From the NCBI GenBank assembly GCA_028868825.1, contig JAGWTU010000054.1, positions 1-36,058 on the forward strand: a stretch of DNA of 36,058 bases, read 5' to 3'. This document shows positions 1 through 8,773 of this stretch, piece by piece. The notes below the pieces were generated by a model. That model had not been told where the DNA came from. It worked only from the letters and a program-made list of their open reading frames with translations, and ran no database searches. The position numbers and the translations under genes are program-made. Source of the stretch: Burkholderiales bacterium (lineage in GTDB: Bacteria > Pseudomonadota > Gammaproteobacteria > Burkholderiales > Burkholderiaceae_C). The first letter of the stretch is position 1; each line of letters begins with the position of its first letter.

Positions 1-737
1 CACCAGCTGCGCGGATGGAAGCGATCGAGCTGGATCAGGCAGCCGCCGGCCGTGACGACGACCATCGTCGAGAACGCCATCGCATTCACATGGTTCAGCG
101 GCAGCGGCGTGATCACGCGCTCGCGGCCCGGCCGTACCGAACAGACGCCGTCGAGGCCGGCGTACCACTGGCCGGCGCGCAGGAAGTAGTCGTTCGAGAG
201 CCGGCAGCCCTTGGGCCGCCCGGTCGTTCCCGAGGTGTAGAGCAGCGCGCATTCGCTGGCCAGGCTCGGTGCACGGCTCGCGTCGGGCGCCGGCGTCTGC
301 GGCGCGGGAACGGCACCGCCCGGCACCAGGGTGCGGCAGCGCATGCCGGCCGCCACGGCGGCGGCCCGCAGGTCGCGCTCGCGGCCGGGCAGCGTGACGG
401 CGAGGCCGATCTCGCTGTGGCCGATGAGGTATTCGAGTTCGGCCGCCCGCATTTCGGCATTGATAGGCACGACGCTGACGCCTAGCGCGTTGAGCGCGAA
501 CCAGTGATAGAGGAAATCGGGCCGGTTCTCGAGCAGCAGACCGACGCGATGGCCATGACCCCAGCCGGCACCCGCGTAGGCGTCGCGCAGCTCGCGCACG
601 CGCCGCCCGGCCTCGCGCCAGGACACGCGACCGGGCGCGATGCCGTAGGCGGCTGCGGTCACGGCCTCGATCTGCAGGAAATCGTCGTCCGTCGCCTGCC
701 CGGCCGTGGTCGCGAATCGTTCGTAGACGGTATGCAT
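1..737 (-). CDS. AMP-dependent acyl/aryl-CoA ligase (C-terminus outside the window)
   Basis: The 245 N-terminal residues of an ANL-superfamily ligase are visible; the protein runs off the left edge. The ATP/AMP-binding P-loop YTSGTTGRPKG lies at residues 167-177, and the part before it has the usual Rossmann-like layout of acyl-CoA synthetases (LLLENRPDF, GVSVVPIN). The ATG at 735-737 is 26 bp after the stop of the ferredoxin reductase gene, so this is the last visible gene of the operon starting near 10104. The family activates a carboxylic acid to its CoA thioester through an acyl-adenylate. From the neighbours (a flavoenzyme acting on aryl-CoA esters) I infer an aromatic acid such as anthranilate or salicylate as substrate. 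The substrate-determining C-terminal half is missing, so substrate remains a guess. Confidence 0.85.
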   Translation of the reverse strand, partial: MHTVYERFATTAGQATDDDFLQIEAVTAAAYGIAPGRVSWREAGRRVRELRDAYAGAGWGHGHRVGLLLENRPDFLYHWFALNALGVSVVPINAEMRAAELEYLIGHSEIGLAVTLPGRERDLRAAAVAAGMRCRTLVPGGAVPAPQTPAPDASRAPSLASECALLYTSGTTGRPKGCRLSNDYFLRAGQWYAGLDGVCSVRPGRERVITPLPLNHVNAMAFSTMVVVTAGGCLIQLDRFHPRSW

Positions 738-763
738 GGTTCTTGTTTGCAAGGCCCGCCGAT

Positions 764-1750
764 TCAGAGGTCGATGACGAGCCGCGCACCGCGGGCCCGC
801 GAGACACAGATCTGCATCACCTTGTTCGACTGCTTCTCCGCCGCGCTGAGCACGTAATCGCGGTGGTCGACCTCGCCCTCGATCACGGCGACGGCGCAGA
901 CCCCGCATTCGCCGCGCAGGCAGTCGCACAGCGGATCCTCGCCCAGCGCCCTCAGGCTGTCGATGATGGTCTTGCCGACGGGCACCTGCAGCGTGGTGCC
1001 GCTTTGCGCCAGCACGAGCTCGAAGGGGCGGTCGCCCGCTTCGGACTGCGGCGTGGCGAAGATCTCGAAGCGCACGCGCGCCGGCGCCCAGCCGCGCGCC
1101 GCGGCGCGCGCCAGCACCTGGTCGAGCAGCGCGCGCGGGCCGCAGACATGGACGGTCTCGTCGCCGCCGCCGCAGTCACCCAGCACGGCATCGACATCGA
1201 GCGGCCGACCGCCCTGTTCGTCGTCGGCATGGACGCGCAGCGCATCGCCGAGCAGGGCCTTCAGCGGCTCTAGATAGGCCATCAGCGCACGGCTGCGGCC
1301 GGCGTAGACAAGAGTCAGCGGCCGCCCCAGCGCGCGGCATTGCGCGGCCATCGTCGCGATCGGCGTGACGCCGATGCCGCCGGCCAGCAGCACGACGCGA
1401 CCGGCTCCCGGCTGCAACGGGAACTCGTTCTTCGGCGGCCGCACGGCAACGAGGTCGCCGACCTTCAGGCCCTCGTGCATGTAGCGCGAGCCGCCGCGGC
1501 CCATGTCCTCGAGCCGCACGGCGATGACGTAGCGATCGGGTGCACCATGCGCGGCAGCGGCACCGGACAGCTCGACGAGCGAGTAATGCCGCCAGTCGTG
1601 GCTGCCCTCGCCCAGGCGGACCTGCACCTGGATATGCGCGCCGGCTTCGAAGGGCGGCAGCGGACGCCCGTCGGGATCGGCGAGCTGCAGCTCGCGGATC
1701 AGCGGATTGAGCCGACGCGCATCGACGACGCGCAACTTCAATTCGGTCAT
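764..1750 (-). CDS. Ferredoxin-type oxygenase reductase (PDR/VanB family)
   Basis: This 328-residue protein has an N-terminal flavin-binding FNR-like barrel, a central NAD(P)H-binding domain (VVLLAGGIGVTPI) and a C-terminal plant-type [2Fe-2S] domain with ligands C277-x4-C282-x2-C285 and C315. That order is typical of phthalate dioxygenase reductase and VanB. Such proteins carry electrons from NAD(P)H to a Rieske oxygenase, so the likely partner is the alpha/beta oxygenase at 8291-10104 in the same operon. The ATG at 1748-1750 overlaps the stop of the upstream iorB-like gene by four bases (ATGA), indicating translational coupling. Upstream in-frame methionines lie inside iorB in a shadow frame and are not real starts. 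Confidence 0.92.
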   Translation of the reverse strand: MTELKLRVVDARRLNPLIRELQLADPDGRPLPPFEAGAHIQVQVRLGEGSHDWRHYSLVELSGAAAAHGAPDRYVIAVRLEDMGRGGSRYMHEGLKVGDLVAVRPPKNEFPLQPGAGRVVLLAGGIGVTPIATMAAQCRALGRPLTLVYAGRSRALMAYLEPLKALLGDALRVHADDEQGGRPLDVDAVLGDCGGGDETVHVCGPRALLDQVLARAAARGWAPARVRFEIFATPQSEAGDRPFELVLAQSGTTLQVPVGKTIIDSLRALGEDPLCDCLRGECGVCAVAVIEGEVDHRDYVLSAAEKQSNKVMQICVSRARGARLVIDL

Positions 1751-3303
1751 GGCGTGGACTCCGGGGCCAGGGCATGTCGGGACAGGGCGTCGCGCAGGCC
1801 GTCGCCCCGATCGTCGGCCAGCGCGGCATCGCGCAGCTCGCGCAGCGTGGCCGGGGACAGCGCTGCGCCGGCGGCGTCGACGGCCTGCATCAGCAGCTCG
1901 AAATGGCGCCGGCCGCGCGCCAGCGTGTCGCTGTAGCCCTTGACGAGGCGCTGGCAGCGCACGATCTCGAGCGCGAGCATGGCATCGCGGCGCGCGGCCG
2001 TCTCGACGCGCCGCAGCCAGGCTTCGATCTGCGCGTTCTCCTGCCCGTAGCGCAGCGTGCCGCGGCGCCAGCGGCGCAGGCCCGCCAGGCCGTGGAGCAG
2101 CAGGAAGCCACGCAGCGAGGTCGTCGCGACGATGCGGCCCTGGCGCGTCGCGCGCTCGACCCAGCGCCGCGGCGCGCCCGAGCCGGCGAGCCAGCGGCCC
2201 AGCGGCGCCGGCAGCGTCTCGCAGATCTCGGGCAGGCCCGGATGCATGTATTCCTCGATGAACACCGGCTGGTCGGCGCGGGCGCGCACCTCGTCCTGCA
2301 CGCGCTGGAAGCGGCTGTCGCGCGTCTTCAGGTCGGCCACGCGTATCGTGTCCTCGTACGACATCCACAGCGCCAGATGGCGGGCGCATTCGCCCACGAG
2401 TTCGGGGTGGTCGGCCTGGCCCGCGAGGTGTACGAGGCGGTCGAGGTAGAGCTCGGCATAGGCCGGGTCCTGGTAATCGACGAGCCGGCGCAAGCCCTCG
2501 AGCGCCAGCGCGCGCGCCGATTCGGGCAATTGCGCCTGCAGGCGCTGCAGCAGGCGCGCGATGGCCGGGTCGCGCGGCGTTGCGGGGGTTGTGGGCGTTG
2601 CGGACGCCGCGGCCGTTGCGGTCGCTGAAGCCGGTGCCGCCTGCGTGGCAGTCATCGCGTCCGGCTCCTGCGTCGCGCGGCCCCGATCGAAGCCGGCCGC
2701 GAAGGCGCGCAGGCTGGCCTGCACACCCACGCCGCCACGCGAGATCGTCGCCTCGAACTGCGCGCGATCGAACGGCAGCACCTCGGTCGCGGCCAGCGCG
2801 CCGAACAGCACCGCGCTGATGACGCTGCCGCTGCGCTCGGCCTCCTGCGCCATGTCGAAGCGGACGAAGCGCCGCGCCGAGCGTTCGCAATGCGCGAGCA
2901 ACCCGTCGTCGGCCACGCGGCCGTCGCCCATCGCCATCTTCTCGGCGATCGCATAGACACGGTGCGTCGACGCCACGAGCGTCGTGCGATCGGCGGTCAC
3001 GAGTCCTCGCTGCACCGCCCGCCCGGCCTCCATCAGCTCCGACGCCAGCACGAGATCGACATCGCCGGGCAGCGGCATCAGCGCCAGCACCGGCGCCGCG
3101 CCATGCGCCTCGGCCAGCGCGCGCGGGAACAGCTCGACGTAGTAGATCGTCGCACCGGTGCGCTGCGCCACGCCGGGCACCGAGGTCGTCTGCGCGATGT
3201 AACCGTTGGCCTCGCCGAGGTCGACGATCCAGTCGGCGAGCACGCCGCCGCCCTCGCCGCCCATCGCGAGGATGGCGATCTTGATCGGCTGCTCAGAAGG
3301 CAT
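1747..3303 (-). CDS. iorB: Indolepyruvate ferredoxin oxidoreductase beta-type subunit with C-terminal DUF6537
   Basis: The 518-residue protein has an N-terminal gamma-type 2-oxoacid oxidoreductase domain (residues about 1-215, motif AMGGEGGGVLADW). An Ala/Thr/Pro-rich linker follows (about 217-246), then a roughly 270-residue C-terminal region of the DUF6537 type often attached to these subunits. Together with the upstream 721-residue protein it should form an IOR-like enzyme that decarboxylates an aryl 2-oxoacid to its CoA ester and reduces ferredoxin. The ATG at 3301-3303 lies 11 bp inside the end of iorA; the stop overlaps the reductase start. The natural substrate is unknown; the neighbours argue for an aromatic catabolic one. 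A second ATG at 2655, in frame in the linker and preceded by AGGAG, might give a separate DUF6537 protein. Confidence 0.85.
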   Translation of the reverse strand: MPSEQPIKIAILAMGGEGGGVLADWIVDLGEANGYIAQTTSVPGVAQRTGATIYYVELFPRALAEAHGAAPVLALMPLPGDVDLVLASELMEAGRAVQRGLVTADRTTLVASTHRVYAIAEKMAMGDGRVADDGLLAHCERSARRFVRFDMAQEAERSGSVISAVLFGALAATEVLPFDRAQFEATISRGGVGVQASLRAFAAGFDRGRATQEPDAMTATQAAPASATATAAASATPTTPATPRDPAIARLLQRLQAQLPESARALALEGLRRLVDYQDPAYAELYLDRLVHLAGQADHPELVGECARHLALWMSYEDTIRVADLKTRDSRFQRVQDEVRARADQPVFIEEYMHPGLPEICETLPAPLGRWLAGSGAPRRWVERATRQGRIVATTSLRGFLLLHGLAGLRRWRRGTLRYGQENAQIEAWLRRVETAARRDAMLALEIVRCQRLVKGYSDTLARGRRHFELLMQAVDAAGAALSPATLRELRDAALADDRGDGLRDALSRHALAPESTP

Positions 3304-5458
3304 GGCGAGCCCTGCGCCGCGCGGCTGCGCGTTGCAGGCGGCCGATGACGAGGCCGCGCAGCGTCTGCCGCCAGCGATCCCAGCGCGTCGGGTTGCTGAC
3401 GATGCGCGCCTTGTAGAACGACGGGCACAGCACGGCCGCGTGCGAGACCTCGCCGCACAGGCCGCAGCCGACGCAGGAGTCGAGCACGGTCGCGACCGGA
3501 TCGGTGCGCAGCGCATCGGGGTTGGGCTTGATCGACAGCGAGGGGCAGCCCGAGAGCCGGATGCAGGAATGGTCGCCCGTGCAGGTGTCGGCATCGACGC
3601 CGAAGCGCTCGCGCACGACGCGCCGGCCGGCGGCCACCGCCTGGCGCTGCAGCGGCTTCTCGCGACGCTGGCGGTTGAGCATGCATTCCGATTGCGCGAT
3701 CAGCACCTTGGGCCCACGCTCGGGCGTCGTCATCGCCTCGCGCAGCGCGTCGCGCATCGCCGCGACGTCGACCGTGCGGGTGACCTTGCGCACCCATTTG
3801 ACGCCGACGCCGCGCACCGCGTCCTCGATCGCATGGCCGGTGTCGCGCGTCGGGTTCGCCGCCGTCGACGACAGGATGTCCTGGCCGCCTGTCGCCGAGG
3901 TGTAGCTGTTGTCGACGATGACGGTCAGGTTGTCGCTGCGGTTGAACACCGCGTTGGCGATGCCGCTCGTCAGGCCGTTGTGCCAGAAACCGCCGTCGCC
4001 CATCACGCTGATCGCGCGCCGGCCGCCTTCGACGTTCAGCGCCGAGGCACCGGCCGCGCCGAGGCCATAGCCCATCGTCGTGTTGCCGAGGTTGAACGGC
4101 GGCAGGATCGAGAACAGGTGGCAGCCGATGTCGGCACTGACATGGCGGGCGCCGAGTTCGCGCTCGACGAGCTTCATCGCGGTGAAGATCGGGCGCTCGG
4201 GGCAACCGGTGCAGAAACCCGGCGGTCGGCCCTGGACGAGATCGCCGAGCGGCTGTATCGGCTGCAGTGGCTGGATCGGCTGCAGCGGAATCACGCGCGG
4301 CGCGGGCTTGGCCGCAGCGGCCGCCGGCAACCTCTGCCAGCGTTCGAGGAATTTCCGCGCCCCCTCGAGCAGCACCGCGGCACTGTATTCACCGGCCATC
4401 GGCAACAGGTCCTTGCCCTGCAGCACCGTCGCCGCGCCGGCCTGGCGCAATATCGACGCGAGGTTCTGCTCGATGAAATTCGGCTGCCCTTCCTCGACCA
4501 TCAGCACGGCGCGCTTGCCGGCACAGAAACGCAGCACCTCGCGCTCGATGACGGGGTAGGCGACGTTCATCACGTACAGCGGGATGCGGCTCGCGCCGTA
4601 GACATCGGCCACGCCCAGGCGTTCGAGCACGCGCGCGAGCTGGTTGTACAAGCCGCCCTGGACGATGACGCCGATGTCGTCGCCTTCGGCGTTGAAGCAT
4701 TCGTTGAGGCCGTGGCGCTCGATGTAGTCGACGGCCGCGGGCCAGCGCTCGGTGATCTTCTCCTGCTCGTGGACGAAGCTCGCCGGCGGCAGCACGATGC
4801 GGCCGGTGTCGCGCCGCGGCTGCTCGAGCGCTTCCTTCAGCGTGTACGCGGGCATGCGGTTGTCGGCCGCGACGAATTCGCCATGCACATGGCAGGCGCG
4901 GATGCGCAGCTGCAGCATCACCGGCGTGTGGCTGGCCTCGGACAGCTCGAAGCCGTGCTTGACGGCAGCGACGATGCTGGGCAGGTTCGGCCGCGGGTCG
5001 AGCAGCCAGATCTGCGACTTCATCGCAAACGCATGGCTGCGTTCCTGCATGATCGACGAACCCTCGCCGTAATCCTCGCCGACGACGATCAGCGCGCCGC
5101 CGGTGACGCCGCCCGAGGCGAGGTTGGCCAGCGCGTCGGATGCCACGTTGGTGCCCACCGTCGACTTGAAGGTCACGGCGCCGCGCAACGGGTAGTTCAC
5201 CGAGGCCGCCAGCGTCGCCGCGGCGGTGGCCTCGCTGGCGCTGTTCTCGAAGCGGATGCCGTATTCGGCGAGGATGTCCTGCGCATCGGCCAGCACGTCC
5301 ATCAGGTGCGAGATCGGCGCGCCCTGGTAGCCCGCGACATAGCTCACGCCCGATTCGAGCAGCGCCTTCGTGACGGCGAGGATGCCTTCGCCGCGGAAAC
5401 GCTCGCCGGCGCCGAGCTTGAGCTTCTGGACTTCCTCGGCGAATGAGCGCTCGGCCAT
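3293..5458 (-). CDS. iorA: Indolepyruvate ferredoxin oxidoreductase alpha-type subunit (thiamine diphosphate, Fe-S)
   Basis: This 721-residue protein has the IOR large-subunit order. A pyrimidine-binding 2-oxoacid oxidoreductase domain comes first (about 20-200, GYQGAPISHLMD), then a transketolase C-like part (to about 375), then a Pro/Gln hinge. The thiamine diphosphate domain has CTGCPERP at 416-423 and GDGGFWHNG at 487-495, and a C-terminal two-cluster ferredoxin domain has cysteines from 626 (CTGDHSC) and 662 (CVGCGLC). The family oxidatively decarboxylates aryl 2-oxoacids to aryl-CoA with ferredoxin as acceptor. The ATG at 5456-5458 lies 7 bp after the ridA stop. An oxygen-sensitive enzyme type placed with a Rieske oxygenase is notable, although IOR homologues do occur in aerobes. 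Indolepyruvate as the true substrate is only the family default. Confidence 0.9.
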   Translation of the reverse strand: MAERSFAEEVQKLKLGAGERFRGEGILAVTKALLESGVSYVAGYQGAPISHLMDVLADAQDILAEYGIRFENSASEATAAATLAASVNYPLRGAVTFKSTVGTNVASDALANLASGGVTGGALIVVGEDYGEGSSIMQERSHAFAMKSQIWLLDPRPNLPSIVAAVKHGFELSEASHTPVMLQLRIRACHVHGEFVAADNRMPAYTLKEALEQPRRDTGRIVLPPASFVHEQEKITERWPAAVDYIERHGLNECFNAEGDDIGVIVQGGLYNQLARVLERLGVADVYGASRIPLYVMNVAYPVIEREVLRFCAGKRAVLMVEEGQPNFIEQNLASILRQAGAATVLQGKDLLPMAGEYSAAVLLEGARKFLERWQRLPAAAAAKPAPRVIPLQPIQPLQPIQPLGDLVQGRPPGFCTGCPERPIFTAMKLVERELGARHVSADIGCHLFSILPPFNLGNTTMGYGLGAAGASALNVEGGRRAISVMGDGGFWHNGLTSGIANAVFNRSDNLTVIVDNSYTSATGGQDILSSTAANPTRDTGHAIEDAVRGVGVKWVRKVTRTVDVAAMRDALREAMTTPERGPKVLIAQSECMLNRQRREKPLQRQAVAAGRRVVRERFGVDADTCTGDHSCIRLSGCPSLSIKPNPDALRTDPVATVLDSCVGCGLCGEVSHAAVLCPSFYKARIVSNPTRWDRWRQTLRGLVIGRLQRAAARRRARHAF
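4251..4286 (-). repeat. 18-bp tandem duplication inside iorA
   Basis: Two adjacent 18-bp units, at 4251-4268 and 4269-4286, differ at two positions. They encode a repeated Gln-Pro-Ile-Gln-Pro-Leu-like hinge just before the thiamine diphosphate domain, so the duplication lengthens a linker in frame. Confidence 0.7.
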
Positions 5459-5465
5459 GGTGGCG

Positions 5466-5858
5466 TCAGTCCGGGATGACGGCCGTGGCCTCGATCTCGA
5501 CGCGGGCGCGGTCCTCGATCAGCGCGGCCACCTGCACCGCCGACATCGCGATGTCGTAATGGCCGATCAGTTCGCGAAAGCCAAGCCCGATCGCCGGCAG
5601 CGCGGCCAGGTACTCGCGCTTGTCGAGCACGTACCAGGTCAGGCGCACGAGGTGCCGCGGGCTCGCGCCGGCGCAGGCCAGCACGTCGACGATGTTGCGC
5701 AGCGCCTGGATCGCCTGCTGTGCGAAATCGTCGCTGTGGAAGCGCTCCTGGCCGTCCCAGCCGATCATCCCCGAGAGATGGACCTGGCGGCCGCGGGTGA
5801 CGACGCCGTTGGCGTAGCCGCGTGGCCTTTTCCAACCATCGGGCAACAGGGTCTGCAT
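5466..5858 (-). CDS. RidA (YjgF/YER057c/UK114) family enamine/imine deaminase
   Basis: This 130-residue protein has the RidA fold signature: N-terminal QTLLPDGWKRPRGYANGV, central VHLSGMIGWDG, a NIVDVLACAGA helix, and a C-terminal VAALIEDRARVEIEATAV. RidA enzymes hydrolyse reactive enamines and imines to ketones and ammonia. In this operon a deaminase would suit the product of 2-aminobenzoyl-CoA monooxygenase/reductase, which carries an enamine/imine nitrogen; this is inference. I chose the ATG at 5858 because it has GAGGA seven bases upstream and gives the usual N-terminus. An in-frame ATG at 5906 overlaps the stop of the preceding gene as ATGA and would add a short Thr-rich leader. Confidence 0.85.
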   Translation of the reverse strand: MQTLLPDGWKRPRGYANGVVTRGRQVHLSGMIGWDGQERFHSDDFAQQAIQALRNIVDVLACAGASPRHLVRLTWYVLDKREYLAALPAIGLGFRELIGHYDIAMSAVQVAALIEDRARVEIEATAVIPD

Positions 5859-5902
5859 CGGGGGGTCCTCGTGATTCTTCATCGTCGTCGTCGTCATGAT
5901 CT

Positions 5903-8242
5903 TCATTTCACGGCGGCCGACGCCTGGGCGGCCTGGCGCGCGTAATTCGCTTCGAGCTGGCCCTTGGCCGTGCGATAGGTGCGCGGCCAGCTCAATTCGG
6001 TATAGCCGATGCGCGCCGCCTCGCTCAGCGTCCAGGCCGGATTGGCCAGATGCGGGCGCGCGATCGCGCACAGGTCGGCGCGGCCGGCGGCGATGATCGA
6101 ATTGACATGGTCGGCCTCGCTGATCGCCCCGACGGCCATCGTCGCAATGCCGGCCTCCTGGCGCACGCGGTCGGCAAACGGCGTCTGGAACATGCGGCCG
6201 TAGGTGACCTTCTCGCGCTTGCTGACCTGGCCCGACGAGCAGTCGATGAGATCGGCGCCGCTGTCCTTGAAGGCGCGCGCGATCTCGACCGCGTCGGCCG
6301 GCGTGATGCCGCCCTCGACCCAGTCGTGCGCCGAGATGCGCACGCTCATCGGCAGCTCCTGCGGCCAGGCGTCGCGCATCGCTTCGAACACCTCGAGCGG
6401 GTAGCGCAGCCGGTTTGCCAGGCTGCCGCCGTAGGCATCGTCGCGCTGGTTGGTCAGCGGCGAGATGAAGCTCGACAGCAGATAGCCGTGCGCGCAATGC
6501 AGTTCGAGCCAGTCGAATCCCGCCGCCGCGGCGCGGCGCGTCGCGGCGATGAAGTCGGCCTTCACGCGGTCCATGTCGGCGCGCGTCATCGCCCGCGAGA
6601 CCTGGCTCTCGCCATCGAGGTATTGCTGCGGCGAGGCGCTGATGAGCGGCCAGTTCGCCTCGCCGCCCTCGGGCGGCAGCGGCTTGTCGATGCCGTCCCA
6701 GGCGCGGCGCGTCGAGCCCTTGGCACCGGCATGGCCGAGCTGCATCGCGATGCGCGCGTCGCTGTACTCGTGCACCCAGTCGACGATGCGCTTCCACGCC
6801 GCGCCCTGCTCGCCGTTCCACAGCCCCGGACAGCCCGGCGTGATGCGCGCATCGGGGCTGACGCAGGTCATCTCGACGAAGACGAGGCCGGCGCCGCCCA
6901 TCGCGCGGGCGCCCAGGTGCATCAGGTGGTAGTCGCCGGCGATGCCGTCGACGGCCGAGTACTGCGCCATCGGCGAGACGACGACGCGGTTCTTCAGCGT
7001 CAGCGAACGCAGCGTGTACGGCGTGAACATCGGCGGCACCGCCGGCAGCGCCGCGTCGCGCTGCAGCGGCGTGCGCGCGGTGAACCAGCGCTCGTAGCCT
7101 TCGAGCCAGGCCTTGTCGCGCAGGCGCAGGTTCTCGTGGCTGATGCGCTGGCTGCGCGTGAGCATCGAGTACATGAACTGCTCGGGTTCGAGCGGGTCGC
7201 AATAGCGCTGGCCGCAGACCTCGAACCATTCCATCGCATTCCACGCCGCGTTCTGCAGTCGCAGCGTCTCGACGCTGCGCAGGGCCTGGTATTCCTGCAG
7301 CACCTCGGTCAACGCCTTGTCGCCATGCAGCTGGTACTGGCGCACGAGTTCGATCGCATCCTCGATCGCCAGCTTGGTGCCCGAGCCGATCGCGAAATGC
7401 GCCGTGTGCACGGCGTCGCCCATCAGCACGACATGGCTGCCGTGGCGGTTCTTCAGCCACCATTGCTTGCAGACGACGCGCTGGAAATTCAGCCAGGCCG
7501 AGCCGCGCAGATGGCGCGCGTTGGTCATCAATCGCTCGCCCTGCAGGTTGTCGGCGAACAGTTTTTCGCAGAATTCGATCGATTGTTCCGAATCCGCCCG
7601 GTCGAGCCCATGGGCCAGCCAGACCGATTCCGGGCATTCGACGATGAAGGTCGTGGTCTCGGCGTCGAACTTGTAGATGTGCGCCTGGAACCAGCCCTGC
7701 TCGGTCCTGCGGAAATCGAAGGTGAAGGCGTCGTAGAGCTTGTGCGTGCCGAGCCAGATGTAGCGGTTCGGGCGCGTGACGATGTCGGGCTCGAAGACCT
7801 CGGCGTATTTCGTGCGGATCTTCGAATTGATGCCGTCGCTGGCGATGATGAGGTCGGCGTCGGCGTAGTCCTCGTCGGAATCGACGTCCTGCTCGAACAC
7901 GAGCTTCACGCCCAGCTGCTCGCAGCGCTGCTGCAGGATGTTGAGCAGGCGCTTGCGGCCGATGCCGACGAAGCCATGGCCGCCCGAGCGGATGACGCGG
8001 CCCTTGATGCGCAGCTCGATGTCGTCCCAGTGGTTGAACGCCTCCTCGATCAGCGCCGCGGTCTCGGCGTCCCATTGGCGCATGTTGTCCATCGTCGCGT
8101 CGGAGAACACGACGCCCCAGCCGAACGTGTCGTAGGGACGGTTGCGTTCGACGACCGTGATGTCGTGCCCGGGATCGAGCTTCTTCATCAGCAGCCCGAA
8201 ATACAGGCCGGCGGGGCCGCCGCCGATGCAGACGATCTTCAT
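5903..8242 (-). CDS. Bifunctional flavin monooxygenase/Old Yellow Enzyme, 2-aminobenzoyl-CoA or salicylyl-CoA 5-hydroxylase type
   Basis: The 779-residue protein is a natural fusion. Residues 1 to about 390 form a class A FAD monooxygenase with the dinucleotide motif GGGPAGLYFG (7-16), the DG motif ASDGINS (134-140) and the GD motif GDAVHT (275-280). Residues about 403-765 form an FMN-binding NADH:flavin oxidoreductase of the Old Yellow Enzyme type (PPMFTPYTLRSLTLKNRVVVSPM region, later QLGHAGAKG and LHCAHGYLLSSFISP). This layout and length are known for 2-aminobenzoyl-CoA monooxygenase/reductase and for proteins annotated as bifunctional salicylyl-CoA 5-hydroxylase/oxidoreductase. The first half hydroxylates the CoA-activated ring and the second reduces it. 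The ATG at 8240-8242 has AAAGGAGG five bases upstream. With RidA and a CoA ligase beside it, I favour 2-aminobenzoyl-CoA as substrate. Confidence 0.9.
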   Translation of the reverse strand: MKIVCIGGGPAGLYFGLLMKKLDPGHDITVVERNRPYDTFGWGVVFSDATMDNMRQWDAETAALIEEAFNHWDDIELRIKGRVIRSGGHGFVGIGRKRLLNILQQRCEQLGVKLVFEQDVDSDEDYADADLIIASDGINSKIRTKYAEVFEPDIVTRPNRYIWLGTHKLYDAFTFDFRRTEQGWFQAHIYKFDAETTTFIVECPESVWLAHGLDRADSEQSIEFCEKLFADNLQGERLMTNARHLRGSAWLNFQRVVCKQWWLKNRHGSHVVLMGDAVHTAHFAIGSGTKLAIEDAIELVRQYQLHGDKALTEVLQEYQALRSVETLRLQNAAWNAMEWFEVCGQRYCDPLEPEQFMYSMLTRSQRISHENLRLRDKAWLEGYERWFTARTPLQRDAALPAVPPMFTPYTLRSLTLKNRVVVSPMAQYSAVDGIAGDYHLMHLGARAMGGAGLVFVEMTCVSPDARITPGCPGLWNGEQGAAWKRIVDWVHEYSDARIAMQLGHAGAKGSTRRAWDGIDKPLPPEGGEANWPLISASPQQYLDGESQVSRAMTRADMDRVKADFIAATRRAAAAGFDWLELHCAHGYLLSSFISPLTNQRDDAYGGSLANRLRYPLEVFEAMRDAWPQELPMSVRISAHDWVEGGITPADAVEIARAFKDSGADLIDCSSGQVSKREKVTYGRMFQTPFADRVRQEAGIATMAVGAISEADHVNSIIAAGRADLCAIARPHLANPAWTLSEAARIGYTELSWPRTYRTAKGQLEANYARQAAQASAAVK

Positions 8243-8290
8243 GGAACCTCCTTTGCCGACGCGGCGCCGGTCAGGTGACCGGGGCCGCGT

Positions 8291-8773
8291 TCACATGAAC
8301 AGGTTGATGTTGCCGAAGGCGGCGTCGCAATTTACGAGGTCGACGCGCTTGAGCAGGATGCGCAGGGGTCCGCCCGCCGCGGTCAGTTCGTGCGTGACCC
8401 AGCCGGCGAACAGCGTCTGCGCATCCATCCGCGTCTCGACGTAATGGAAGGCCGTGCGCACGACGTAGCGGCCGGCGGCCGCGTCCATCGACTCGACGGC
8501 CGGCGCCTGCAGCAGATGGTGGCAGCGGCTGCGCGGCTGCTGCGAGAACGTCCGCGCACCCGCCAGCCGTTCGGCGCGCACGCGCAGCAGCAGCTTGTCC
8601 TCGTACATCAGCGACGATTCGAGGCGGTAGTCGGTCTGCCCCGGCGTCAGCGGCATCCAGTAATGGCCTTCGTCGGCGAAAAGTTCGAGCCAAGCATCGA
8701 AGCGCTGCTCGTCGAGCAGACGGGCCTCGGCGTAGACGAAGGCGATCAGGTCGTGCTCGGTATAGCTGTTCAT
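8291..8773 (-). CDS. Aromatic-ring-hydroxylating dioxygenase, beta subunit
   Basis: This 160-residue protein is of the small-subunit family of Rieske oxygenases (SnoaL/NTF2-like fold). The N-terminal DLIAFVYAEARLLDEQRFDAWLELFADEGHYWMP is typical of benzoate, anthranilate and biphenyl dioxygenase beta subunits; the C-terminus is the usual strand-rich core (GPLRILLKRVDLVNCDAAF). It has no catalytic metal and stabilises the alpha3beta3 hexamer. The ATG at 8771-8773 overlaps the alpha stop as ATGA, so the two are translationally coupled. A 48-bp gap follows before the fused flavoenzyme. Confidence 0.92.
   Translation of the reverse strand: MNSYTEHDLIAFVYAEARLLDEQRFDAWLELFADEGHYWMPLTPGQTDYRLESSLMYEDKLLLRVRAERLAGARTFSQQPRSRCHHLLQAPAVESMDAAAGRYVVRTAFHYVETRMDAQTLFAGWVTHELTAAGGPLRILLKRVDLVNCDAAFGNINLFM

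Noticed and set aside
3206..8278. Long plus-strand open frames of over 700 codons opposite iorA and the fused flavoenzyme
   Set aside because: They are antisense shadows produced by high GC at third codon positions. They encode Arg/His/Asp-rich sequence with no domain, while the opposite strand has complete, motif-bearing proteins.
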